A stretch of 31,254 nucleotides of DNA from Verrucomicrobiota bacterium (GTDB lineage Bacteria; Verrucomicrobiota; Verrucomicrobiia; Opitutales; Opitutaceae). The translations under genes were made by a program, and so were the position numbers. The notes below the pieces were generated by a model. The model did no database searches. It was not told where the DNA came from and saw nothing but the letters and a program-made list of their open reading frames with translations. Shown piece after piece: positions 6,982-14,475 of this stretch (its first letter is position 1; every line of letters starts with the position of its first letter). The stretch lies in the NCBI GenBank assembly GCA_023457715.1, contig JAEWKR010000049.1, forward strand, positions 1 through 31,254, written 5' to 3'.

Positions 6982-8847
6982 TTGAACACGGATACCTGTT
7001 TTGACGTCATTGTTTGTGGTGCCGGCCACGCCGGGGTTGAGGCGGCGCTCGCTGCCTCCCGGCTGGGTGCGTCCACCCTGCTGCTCACGGGAAACATCGA
7101 TACGATCGCTCAGATGAGCTGCAACCCGGCGATTGGCGGCCAAGCGAAGGGACAGATGGTTCGCGAAATCGATGCTCTGGGCGGCGAGATGGCGATCAAT
7201 ACGGATGTTACCGGTATCCAGTTCCGGTTGCTCAACGAATCCAAGGGCCCGGCAGTAAGGTCCCCGCGGGCGCAATGTGACAAGAAGGCCTATCAGTTTC
7301 GCCTCAAGCACGTCCTCGAGCTCCAACCGAACCTGACCTTGTTCCAAGCGACCGTCACCGGGCTGATTTTCCAGTCGGGCAGAGTCGTCGGTTGTCGCAC
7401 CAACCTCGATCTTGAATTTCGCGGCAAGACCGTGGTCGTGACGACCGGTACCTTTCTTCGAGGGCTGATGCACATCGGGAAGAACAAGAACGAAGGCGGC
7501 CGCTTGGGCGATTTCAGTGCGCGGACGCTTTCCGAAAGCTTCCTGGAGGCGGGCATTGAGCTGCGGCGCCTGAAAACGGGCACGCCGCCACGCCTGCTCG
7601 GCCGCTCCCTTGATTTCTCCCGGATGGAGGAGCAAAAAGGCGACGCAGACCCGACTTTCTTCGCGTTCCACGACACCCGGGATGACGGGGATTTGTTCCA
7701 CGTGGAACACACGCGTGAGCACCGCCTAGGTTGGCGGCCGGGATGTGAACAAGTTTCGTGCTGGATGACGCACACGACGGCCGAAACCGCCCAGCTGGTG
7801 CGCGACAATCTCCACCTGTCTGCCATGTACGGGGGCGAGATAGAAGGCGTTGGGCCAAGGTATTGCCCAAGTATCGAGGACAAATTCGTGCGTTTCGCCG
7901 ACAAGCCACGGCACCTTCTTTTCCTCGAGCCAGAAGGCCGTTCGACAAACGAATTCTATGTGAATGGCCTGTCAACAAGTCTGCCCTTCGACGTCCAGGT
8001 GCGCATGATCCGGAGCGTGCCCGGTCTCGAAAAGGCAGTCCTGCTGCGACCGGCATACGCGGTAGAGTACGACTTTGCGCCCCCGACGCAGCTGTACCCC
8101 AGCTTGGAGTCAAAACGCGTGGAGAATCTGTTCTTCGCCGGGCAGATCAATGGCACGTCGGGATATGAAGAGGCGGCGGGGCAGGGGCTGGTCGCGGGGA
8201 CCAACGCGGCGAACAAGGTGAGGGGACGCGAGCCGCTCGTCCTCGGCCGACATCAGGCCTATATCGGAGTGCTGATCGACGACTTGGTGACGAAAGGCAC
8301 GAACGAGCCGTACCGCATGTTCACCAGTCGGGCCGAACACCGCTTGCTGCTGAACCACGGGAGCGCCGAATTGAGGGTGGGGGAGTTGGCTGCGCGACAG
8401 GGTCTGATCACGCCGGGTCGCTTCACCCGGATACAGGAGAAAAAGCGCCGGATCGACGATTGGATTCAACGGTTGAACGCTCTGCGAACGTCGGCGGGCT
8501 CTTACGGAGACCAAGTAAGGCGCGGGGAGACGGTCACGTTCCCGCCGGATTTCATGCGCGAGTCCCCGCCCATCCGGGAGGAGGTCCTTTACCGGGTTCA
8601 GTACGAGGGTTACCTCGTGCGCGAGCTGCGCCAGATCGAGAAGCTGGCCGGCGTGGAGGCCATCAAGGTTCCAGGCCACCTTAACTACTCGGATATTCGC
8701 GGGTTACGCAAAGAGAGCCAGGCGAAGTTGTCGGAGATTCGACCGACAACTCTCGGTCAGGCCAGCCGGATCAGCGGCGTCAGCCCGGCCGACATCAGCG
8801 TGTTGATGATTTGGCTCACGGCGCAGCAGGGGAGGGCGGGGAAGTGA
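6982..8847 (+). CDS. mnmG: tRNA uridine-5-carboxymethylaminomethyl enzyme MnmG
   Basis: FAD-binding partner of MnmE in wobble uridine modification. With the TTG at 6982 the protein is 621 aa, the family norm. The dinucleotide-binding motif CGAGHAGVEAA is at residues 12-22, SCNPAIGGQAKG with the conserved Cys at 46-57, and GTSGYEEAAGQG occurs near the end of the FAD domain. The C-terminal helical MnmE-binding domain includes YEGYLVRELRQIEKL and HLNYSDIRGL. A TTG at 6937 in the same frame is possible, but the 15 added residues are encoded by a small G/C hairpin region and are not typical. The pair mnmE-mnmG is probably co-transcribed. Confidence 0.96.
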   Translation: MNTDTCFDVIVCGAGHAGVEAALAASRLGASTLLLTGNIDTIAQMSCNPAIGGQAKGQMVREIDALGGEMAINTDVTGIQFRLLNESKGPAVRSPRAQCDKKAYQFRLKHVLELQPNLTLFQATVTGLIFQSGRVVGCRTNLDLEFRGKTVVVTTGTFLRGLMHIGKNKNEGGRLGDFSARTLSESFLEAGIELRRLKTGTPPRLLGRSLDFSRMEEQKGDADPTFFAFHDTRDDGDLFHVEHTREHRLGWRPGCEQVSCWMTHTTAETAQLVRDNLHLSAMYGGEIEGVGPRYCPSIEDKFVRFADKPRHLLFLEPEGRSTNEFYVNGLSTSLPFDVQVRMIRSVPGLEKAVLLRPAYAVEYDFAPPTQLYPSLESKRVENLFFAGQINGTSGYEEAAGQGLVAGTNAANKVRGREPLVLGRHQAYIGVLIDDLVTKGTNEPYRMFTSRAEHRLLLNHGSAELRVGELAARQGLITPGRFTRIQEKKRRIDDWIQRLNALRTSAGSYGDQVRRGETVTFPPDFMRESPPIREEVLYRVQYEGYLVRELRQIEKLAGVEAIKVPGHLNYSDIRGLRKESQAKLSEIRPTTLGQASRISGVSPADISVLMIWLTAQQGRAGK

Positions 8848-8916
8848 CGAGCCCGCTACCGACCGCGGCACTCTGTTTATAACACGCTATCACTCAACAG
8901 GTAACAATATATGCTT

Positions 8917-8933
8917 TGACGCAACCTGCGTCA
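8917..8933. promoter_or_regulatory. Perfect 7-bp palindrome upstream of trmB
   Basis: TGACGCA-ACC-TGCGTCA, a perfect inverted repeat with a 3-nt spacer, 24 bases before the trmB ATG. No T-run follows, so it is not a terminator. It could be a dimeric regulator site, but no second copy is evident in the window; function is a guess. Confidence 0.4.
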
Positions 8934-8957
8934 TCCCCGTAATCCACGCCTGTGTCG

Positions 8958-9593
8958 ATGCTCACGCCGCGTTACCAGTCTATTCTAGAAAGCCGCCGGG
9001 CGGAGTTAACGGCGCGGTTGGAAACGATCGTCGCCCCGGGGGGCGGGATCACGCTGGAGGTCGGGTGCGGGCACGGGCATTTCCTCACCGCGTATGCCGG
9101 CGCCCACCGCCACAAGACCTGTATCGGGATTGATCTCGCCACCGAGCGGATCGATCGCGCCGAGCGCAAACGTTCGCGCTCCGGGGTCCCCACGCTCCAC
9201 TTTATCCAAGCCGAGGCCCGATTCTTTCTCGAGACCCTCCCGGAGCGGTTCCACCTCGACGAGGTCTTCGTTCTTTTCCCCGATCCCTGGCCCAAGCTGC
9301 GGCACAACAAGCACCGGCTGTTGCAACGGAGCTTCCTGACCCGCCTCGCCGAACGGTCCCGGGTCGGTTGTCCGCTTTACTTTCGGACCGACTATCTCCC
9401 CTATGCCGAAGTCGCGGAGGAGGAATTGCGGGAGGCTCCTGAATGGGAGCTGACCCCGGATGAGCCCTGGCCGTTCGAATTCGTCACCGTCTTCCAGGAA
9501 CGGGCTGAGGCCTATCGGTCCTTGGTCGCGCGCTGCCGCAAGGCTCCGGTTTCACCCCGCTTGGAATCTACTAATCAGAGTAACGGTTCCTAA
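8958..9593 (+). CDS. trmB: tRNA (guanine-N7)-methyltransferase
   Basis: SAM-dependent methylation of G46 in the variable loop of tRNA. About 211 aa. The SAM-binding motif LEVGCGHGHFL lies near residues 32-42, followed by IGIDLATERI. The family signature VFVLFPDPWPKLRHNKHRLL contains the catalytic Asp and substrate-binding residues. The C-terminal part includes YFRTDYLPYAE. A GTG six bases upstream (8952) is an equally possible start. It lies downstream of mnmE-mnmG and upstream of the atp operon, with about 100 bases free on each side, so it may have its own promoter. Confidence 0.94.
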   Translation: MLTPRYQSILESRRAELTARLETIVAPGGGITLEVGCGHGHFLTAYAGAHRHKTCIGIDLATERIDRAERKRSRSGVPTLHFIQAEARFFLETLPERFHLDEVFVLFPDPWPKLRHNKHRLLQRSFLTRLAERSRVGCPLYFRTDYLPYAEVAEEELREAPEWELTPDEPWPFEFVTVFQERAEAYRSLVARCRKAPVSPRLESTNQSNGS

Positions 9594-9699
9594 TTAGCCC
9601 GACAGCGTTCGCGAATGCGGTGGTTTCGAAGGTTGACGGCCCCGGGGCCGGTCCCTTTGTCTCAGCGTTTCCCACGTCTCCACCCGCTTTCCTGATCGC

Positions 9700-10596
9700 A
9701 TGTTCCGCGTCACTAAGCTCGCACTGCTCTGCGCCTCGATGGTTTCACCCGTCCTTGCTGCGGAGAGCCATGGCGTTTCACCAAGCGCCGACAAGCTGAT
9801 CGACTTCGGCAACGGCTGGGCGATCACCAACTCGATGGCGACCGGCTGGGCGGTTTCCGCGTTGCTGATCCTGCTCGTGCTCCGGCTGGTCGGGCGGCCG
9901 CAGATTCTGCCCACGCGGGGTCAGGCTGTGATGGAGTCTCTCCTCGAGGCGCTCCGCAACCTGTTCGAACCCATCGTCGGCAAGAAAGCCTTCCCGGTCG
10001 CGTTCCCCCTCTTGGTCACGTTTTTCCTGTTTATCCTTTTCCACAATTGGTTCGGACTTGTTCCCGGCGTCGGCACGGTGGGTTGGGGGCATGAGAGCGC
10101 CGACGGCCATTTCCTGGTGAACCGAGCGCTGATCCGTCCGCACAACTCGGATTTCAACGGCACCGTCGCGCTCGCGCTGATTTCGTTCGGCGCGTGGCTG
10201 ATCATCGTCCTGAAGCTCGCGGGCCCGAAAATGCTCTTCGTCGACCTTTTCGGCAACAAGGCCGACAAGAAGGAGACGCCGGTCTGGCTCTACCCGATCC
10301 TTTCACTCGTTTTCATCATCGTTGGCCTGATCGAGGTATTCTCGATTGGCATCCGGCCCTTCACGCTTTCCGTGCGTCTTTTCGGCAATGTTTTCGGCGG
10401 CGAAAACCTGCTCCACGGCACCGGCTTCCTGTTTGTCTTTTACTTTATGGAGCTGCTGGTCGGTCTCATCCAGGCGCTGGTCTTCACGTTGCTGACCTCC
10501 GTTTACATCGGCCTGATCTGCAATCACGGCGACGACCATGCGCACGACGACGCCCACGGGCACGGAGAAAAGACCTCCGCCGTTGAGCATCATTGA
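9700..10596 (+). CDS. atpB: ATP synthase Fo subunit a
   Basis: Integral membrane subunit that forms the half-channels for the translocated ion next to the c-ring. 298 aa. It begins with a hydrophobic signal-like segment (LALLCASMVSPVLA) followed by several membrane spans. The core motif PFTLSVRLFGNVFGGENLL holds the essential Arg at residue 226. The C-terminus is a histidine- and aspartate-rich tail (HGDDHAHDDAHGHG), not common in this subunit. No atpI or atpZ precedes it. The leader 9594-9699 contains the 12-bp palindrome GGCCCCGGGGCC (9638-9649) but no convincing promoter. First gene of the atp operon. Confidence 0.96.
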   Translation: MFRVTKLALLCASMVSPVLAAESHGVSPSADKLIDFGNGWAITNSMATGWAVSALLILLVLRLVGRPQILPTRGQAVMESLLEALRNLFEPIVGKKAFPVAFPLLVTFFLFILFHNWFGLVPGVGTVGWGHESADGHFLVNRALIRPHNSDFNGTVALALISFGAWLIIVLKLAGPKMLFVDLFGNKADKKETPVWLYPILSLVFIIVGLIEVFSIGIRPFTLSVRLFGNVFGGENLLHGTGFLFVFYFMELLVGLIQALVFTLLTSVYIGLICNHGDDHAHDDAHGHGEKTSAVEHH

Positions 10597-10662
10597 TCCC
10601 TTTACCGCTGGGAGCGTGCCACCGAGTGCGCACGGCGGCAACCAACACAAAAAGATACATCC

Positions 10663-10872
10663 ATGATTACCACCCTCGCTGAAATCACTGGCAACATCGC
10701 CAGCGCCTTCGGTCTGCTCGGCGCCGCCATTGGCGTCGCCCTCATCGGGCTCAAGGCCGCCGAAGCGGTCGGCCGCAACCCTGGTGCGTCGGGCAAGATC
10801 CTCGTCCAGGCCATCATCGGCATGGCGCTCGCGGAAGGCCTGGGCATTCTCGCCCTCTTCCTCGCGAAATAA
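10663..10872 (+). CDS. atpE: ATP synthase Fo subunit c
   Basis: Forms the rotating c-ring. 69 aa, two membrane helices joined by the polar loop GRNPGASGK (R38, N39 and P40 conserved). The ion-binding carboxylate is Glu58 in MALAEGLGIL. The following residue is Gly rather than the Ser/Thr usual for sodium-binding rings and no ring Gln is evident, so I infer proton coupling. A perfect hairpin lies just after the gene. Confidence 0.96.
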   Translation: MITTLAEITGNIASAFGLLGAAIGVALIGLKAAEAVGRNPGASGKILVQAIIGMALAEGLGILALFLAK

Positions 10873-10887
10873 TCCCTCCGAATCGCC

Positions 10888-10912
10888 GGCAGCGCGATGA
10901 GGTCGCGCTGCC
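10888..10912 (+). promoter_or_regulatory. Perfect hairpin between atpE and atpF
   Basis: A 10-bp perfect stem, GGCAGCGCGA (10888-10897) with TCGCGCTGCC (10903-10912), and a 5-nt loop TGAGG, followed by a weak pyrimidine tract. It follows the gene whose product is needed in highest number. It could protect the 3' end of an atpE segment or reduce read-through; this is inference. Confidence 0.7.
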
Positions 10913-10926
10913 ATCCTCTTTTTCCC

Positions 10927-11490
10927 ATGACGACTCTCCTCCTCGCTGCCGCTACTGAAGCTCACGTCGAGTCCGCGGGTGTACTGCACCAGTTCGGCCT
11001 CGATAAGTTCGGGCTCGATTGGAAGTACATCGTCATTCAGACGATCAGCTTCCTCATCGTCCTGGGTGTGCTCTACAAGTTCGGCATCAAGCCGACCATC
11101 GTCACGATGGATGAGCGCAACCGGAAGATCGAGTCGGGGCTGAAGCACGCGGAGGAGATGCAGGCGAAACTCGCCGCCGCCCAGCAGGAGAGCGCCGCGC
11201 TCGTGAAGAACGCGCAGGTCGAGGCCTCGAAGATCGTGGACGCCGCCCGCGTCACGGCGAAGGAGTACCTCGACAAGCAGATGAAAGACGCGACCGCGAA
11301 AGCGACCGACACGCTGGCCAAGGCGCAGCAGGCGATCGAGCTCGAGCACAAGAAGATGCTGGCCGATGCCCGCACCGAGATCGCCCGCCTCGTGGTCACC
11401 ACCACGGAGCGCGTGCTCGCCAAGAAACTCACCGACGCCGACCGCGCCGCTTACAACGACTCCGCGACCCGTGAGCTGACCAACGCCTGA
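10927..11490 (+). CDS. atpF: ATP synthase Fo subunit b
   Basis: Peripheral stalk subunit. 187 aa from the ATG at 10927. One membrane span near the N-terminus (YIVIQTISFLIVLGVLYKF) is followed by a long charged, Ala-rich helical region that should form the coiled coil of the stalk and end at the delta-binding C-terminus. The N-terminus before the span is longer than in E. coli (about 35 residues). An ATG at 10897 in frame lies inside the preceding hairpin and is less likely. Only one b gene is present, so no b/b' pair is indicated here. Confidence 0.94.
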   Translation: MTTLLLAAATEAHVESAGVLHQFGLDKFGLDWKYIVIQTISFLIVLGVLYKFGIKPTIVTMDERNRKIESGLKHAEEMQAKLAAAQQESAALVKNAQVEASKIVDAARVTAKEYLDKQMKDATAKATDTLAKAQQAIELEHKKMLADARTEIARLVVTTTERVLAKKLTDADRAAYNDSATRELTNA

Positions 11491-11499
11491 TCCTTCCGG

Positions 11500-11536
11500 T
11501 TCAGCCCTTCAGCCTTTCACTCTTTCAGCCCTTTCC
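11500..11536 (+). repeat. Octamer array (TTCAGYCY) between atpF and atpH
   Basis: Four units of period 8: TTCAGCCC, TTCAGCCT, TTCACTCT, TTCAGCCC. It makes up most of the 52-nt gap and ends 7 bases before the atpH start. Only the pyrimidine-rich orientation is present. Confidence 0.88.
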
Positions 11537-11542
11537 GCCCCC

Positions 11543-11935
11543 ATGGCCGGTCACAAGCAAGCCCAGCAACTCGCACGACAGCTCTTTCGGATGAGCCTCG
11601 TCAACGGCGAGGTGTCACCGGAACGCGTCAACGGTGTGCTCCAGTACATCGAGAAGCACCGCCCGGCGAACCCGGCTGCGGTGCTGCACGCGTATCACCG
11701 GTACGTCGCCGCGGAAGTGGCCCGCGGCCAGGCCGTGATCGAACATGCGGGCCCCATCAAGCCCGAGACCCTCACGTCCGTCGCCGAAAATCTGGGCCGC
11801 AAGTACGGCCGCAAGATCACGCCGGTCGCGAAGCGCAACGACACCCTGATTGCCGGTCTCCGCGTGCGGGTCGGCGACGACGTCTACGAATCCACCGTCG
11901 CCGGCCAGCTCGAAACGCTTTCCGCCTCGGTTTAA
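11543..11935 (+). CDS. atpH: ATP synthase F1 subunit delta, short form
   Basis: Connects the top of F1 to the peripheral stalk. Only 130 aa against the usual 170-180. The N-terminal helices are recognisable but compressed (QLARQLFRMSLVNGEVSPERV), and the C-terminal segment LIAGLRVRVGDDVYESTVAGQLETL is the conserved end of the family. The ATG at 11543 follows a polypyrimidine array and no upstream start is available before the atpF stop. The shortening looks like a real lineage-specific form, because the frame is clean and in its canonical place; a frameshift is less likely. Confidence 0.88.
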   Translation: MAGHKQAQQLARQLFRMSLVNGEVSPERVNGVLQYIEKHRPANPAAVLHAYHRYVAAEVARGQAVIEHAGPIKPETLTSVAENLGRKYGRKITPVAKRNDTLIAGLRVRVGDDVYESTVAGQLETLSASV

Positions 11936-11943
11936 CTCCCACC

Positions 11944-11979
11944 TTCAGTCCTTTAGCCCTTTAGCCCTTCAGTCTTTTC
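11944..11979 (+). repeat. Octamer array (TTYAGYCY) between atpH and atpA
   Basis: Four units of period 8: TTCAGTCC, TTTAGCCC, TTTAGCCC, TTCAGTCT. It fills the gap between the two genes and ends about 6 bases before the atpA ATG. Only one orientation is present. Confidence 0.9.
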
Positions 11980-11985
11980 TCCGCG

Positions 11986-13512
11986 ATGAGCACCGTCCTC
12001 GAACAAATCGAACAACAAATCGCCAAGCTCTCGACCAAGGCGGTCAAGAAGAACACCGGCACGATCCGCACCGTGGCCGATGGCGTCGCCAGGATCGATG
12101 GCCTCTCCGAGGTGATGTACAACGAGATGGTGCAGTTCCCCGGCGGCACGATCGGCATCGCGCTCAATCTCGAAGAGGACGAGGTCGGCTGCGTCGTGCT
12201 CGGTGACATCTCCAACCTGAAGGAAGGCGACGAGGTGAAGACCACCGGCCGCCTGCTCTCCGTTCCGGTCGGCAAGGCGCTGCTCGGCCGCGCAGTCGAC
12301 GCGCTGGGCAATGCGGTGGACGGCAAGGGCCCGATCGCCGCGACCGAATTCTATCCGGTCGAGAGGATCGCGCCGGGCATCATCGTCCGTAAGTCCGTCT
12401 CGCAGCCGCTCTTTACCGGCATCATGGCGATCGACTCCATGATCCCGATTGGTCGCGGTCAGCGCGAGCTGATCATCGGCGACCGTGGCACCGGCAAGAC
12501 CACCATCGCGGTCGACACGATCATCAACCAGGCGAAGATCAACAAGGTTGGTCTCGCGAGCGGCGATAAGAACTTCCGCCCCGTCTACTCGATCTACGTC
12601 GCGATCGGCCAGAAGCAGTCGAACATCGTCCGCACCATCAGCGCCCTCGAAGCCGCCGGCGCCCTCGAGTACACGATCATCGTCGCCGCTCCCGCTGCCG
12701 ACAATCCCGCCAACCAATATCTCGCCCCGTACTCCGGTGCGGCGATGGGTGAGTGGTTCATGGAAAATGGCATGGATGCGTTGATCGTGTATGACGATCT
12801 CTCCAAGCACGCCGTCGCCTACCGCCAGATTTCGCTGATCCTGAAGCGTCCGTCGGGCCGCGAGGCTTATCCGGGTGACGTGTTCTATCTCCACTCGCGC
12901 CTGCTCGAGCGGTCCGCCCGTCTCGAGGGCAAAGGCTCGCTCACGGCGCTGCCGATCATCGAGACCCTCGCCGGCGACGTCTCTGCCTACATTCCGACGA
13001 ACGTCATTTCGATTACCGACGGCCAGATCTTCCTCGAAACCGATCTGTTCAACCAGGGTATTCGCCCCGCGGTCTCGGTCGGTCTTTCGGTGTCGCGCGT
13101 CGGTTCCGCCGCGCAGATCAAGGCGACGAAGCAGGTCGGTGGTAAGCTGAAGGGTGAGCTCGCGCAGTTCCGTGAACTGGCCGCGTTCGCGCAGTTCGGT
13201 TCCGACCTCGATGCCAAGACCAAGGCGCAACTCGAGCGCGGCGCCCGCATCGTTGAGCTCTTCAAGCAGCCCGCCTTCAACCCGCTGCCGATCGAAGTGC
13301 AGGTCGCGATCCTCTTCGCCATGCAACGCGGCTTCTTCGACGCCATCGACGTCAAGAAGGTCGTGAGCGCCGCGGCTTCGCTGAAGGAATTCTTCACCAC
13401 GCGGAAGGACGCGCTCCTCACGGAAGTGCGCACCAAGGCCGCCCTCGACAAGGACCTCGAAGCCCGGCTCCAGGCCGCCGTCGAGGAATGGAAGGCAACC
13501 TATAATGGCTGA
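11986..13512 (+). CDS. atpA: ATP synthase F1 subunit alpha
   Basis: Non-catalytic nucleotide-binding subunit of the F1 hexamer. 508 aa, the family norm. The P-loop GDRGTGKT is at residues 165-172. The conserved segment NVISITDGQIFLETDLF and the signature PAVSVGLSVSRVGSAAQ follow. The C-terminal helical domain is complete. It starts at an ATG preceded by a pyrimidine tract. The TGA stop codon is the first TGA of the octamer array that follows. Confidence 0.98.
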   Translation: MSTVLEQIEQQIAKLSTKAVKKNTGTIRTVADGVARIDGLSEVMYNEMVQFPGGTIGIALNLEEDEVGCVVLGDISNLKEGDEVKTTGRLLSVPVGKALLGRAVDALGNAVDGKGPIAATEFYPVERIAPGIIVRKSVSQPLFTGIMAIDSMIPIGRGQRELIIGDRGTGKTTIAVDTIINQAKINKVGLASGDKNFRPVYSIYVAIGQKQSNIVRTISALEAAGALEYTIIVAAPAADNPANQYLAPYSGAAMGEWFMENGMDALIVYDDLSKHAVAYRQISLILKRPSGREAYPGDVFYLHSRLLERSARLEGKGSLTALPIIETLAGDVSAYIPTNVISITDGQIFLETDLFNQGIRPAVSVGLSVSRVGSAAQIKATKQVGGKLKGELAQFRELAAFAQFGSDLDAKTKAQLERGARIVELFKQPAFNPLPIEVQVAILFAMQRGFFDAIDVKKVVSAAASLKEFFTTRKDALLTEVRTKAALDKDLEARLQAAVEEWKATYNG

Positions 13513-13590
13513 ACAACTGAAAGGCTGAAGGGCTGAACCCAGCCCGACAGTCTGGCCCCACTTCAGCCCTTTAGCCCTTCAGCTTTTTAG
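13509..13590 (+). repeat. Inverted octamer arrays between atpA and atpG (empty pair)
   Basis: Left arm 13509-13537 (CTGAAAGGCTGAAGGGCTGA in its core) and right arm 13562-13590 (TTCAGCCCTTTAGCCC and on) match as an inverted repeat at about 24 of 29 positions, with a 24-nt loop. The left arm begins at the atpA stop codon and the right arm runs up to about 12 bases before the atpG start. It is the same word family as the pair that encloses the four-helix-bundle gene at 14474-14902. Confidence 0.9.
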
Positions 13591-13602
13591 TCCTTTCCCG
13601 AG

Positions 13603-14475
13603 ATGGCTTCCACACGCGACATCAGACGACGGATTAAGTCCGTTAAGAACACTCGCCAGATCACCAAGGCGATGGAGCTGGTTGCGGCTTCGAAGATGAA
13701 GAAGGCGCAGCAGGCCGCGCTCGCCGGTCGCCCGTACACGCAGGTGATGGCGCGGATGCTCAGCGTGCTCGCCGGCCGCGTGGAGGAGTCCGATCATCCG
13801 TTCCTGACCCATCGTCCCGTTCGCACCCGGGGCATTCTGCTGGTCACGACGGATAAGGGTCTGGCGGGACCGCTGAACGCGAACTTGTTCAAGCTCGTCA
13901 CCGAGAACAAGGAGCCCACGCGCTATTACGTGATCGGGCGAAAGGGCGCGCAGTTCATCGCCCGCACGCATCGCGACATGGTGGCCGATTTCACCGTCAC
14001 CGACAAAGTCGGCTTCAATGAGGTGAAGGTCGCGGCCGAGCTGATGGTGAAGCATTTCCTCGAGGGCTCGATCGATACCGTCGAAGTGATTTATCCGCGG
14101 TTCAAGAACACCCTGGTCCAGGAACCGACGGTGCGGCCCATATTGCCGCTGACGAACCTGCAGCAGTTCCTTACCCAGGCGGAATCGGTTCTCGGTTCGA
14201 AGACGAGCACCGATACGCGCGAGATGTTGTTCGAACCGAACCCGCAGCAGGTGCTGGAGGCCTTGCTGCCGTTCTACGTCAACCGGCACCTTTACCAGCT
14301 CGTGCTCTCCGCGAAGGCGTCCGAACACAGCGCGCGCATGGTCGCGATGAAAACCGCCAAGGACAACGCCACGAAGCTGCTCGGCGACCTCACGCTCGAG
14401 TACAACAAGGCGCGCCAGGCCGGCATCACGCAGGAAATCCTCGAAATCGCGGCGGCGCAGTTCGCCACCGGGTGA
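13603..14475 (+). CDS. atpG: ATP synthase F1 subunit gamma
   Basis: Central rotor shaft of F1. 290 aa. The N-terminal helix carries the canonical MASTRDIRRRIKSVKNTRQI followed by TKAMELVAASKMKKAQ, and the C-terminal helix contains EYNKARQAGITQEILEIAAA. The middle Rossmann-like part includes GILLVTTDKGLAGPLNANLF. Start is the ATG at 13603. The stop codon TGA (14473-14475) opens the left arm of the inverted array around the next gene. Confidence 0.97.
   Translation: MASTRDIRRRIKSVKNTRQITKAMELVAASKMKKAQQAALAGRPYTQVMARMLSVLAGRVEESDHPFLTHRPVRTRGILLVTTDKGLAGPLNANLFKLVTENKEPTRYYVIGRKGAQFIARTHRDMVADFTVTDKVGFNEVKVAAELMVKHFLEGSIDTVEVIYPRFKNTLVQEPTVRPILPLTNLQQFLTQAESVLGSKTSTDTREMLFEPNPQQVLEALLPFYVNRHLYQLVLSAKASEHSARMVAMKTAKDNATKLLGDLTLEYNKARQAGITQEILEIAAAQFATG

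Noticed and set aside
8848..8951. tRNA gene in the gap before trmB
   Set aside because: No cloverleaf or TTC arm pattern can be formed.
9633..9699. Sigma-70 promoter for the atp operon using TTGACG at 9633
   Set aside because: No credible -10 element stands at the proper spacing, so I do not list it as a promoter.
13509..13590. Rho-independent terminator between atpA and atpG
   Set aside because: The stem is built of word arrays and is not followed by a T-run at its base; it also lies inside an operon that must be read through.
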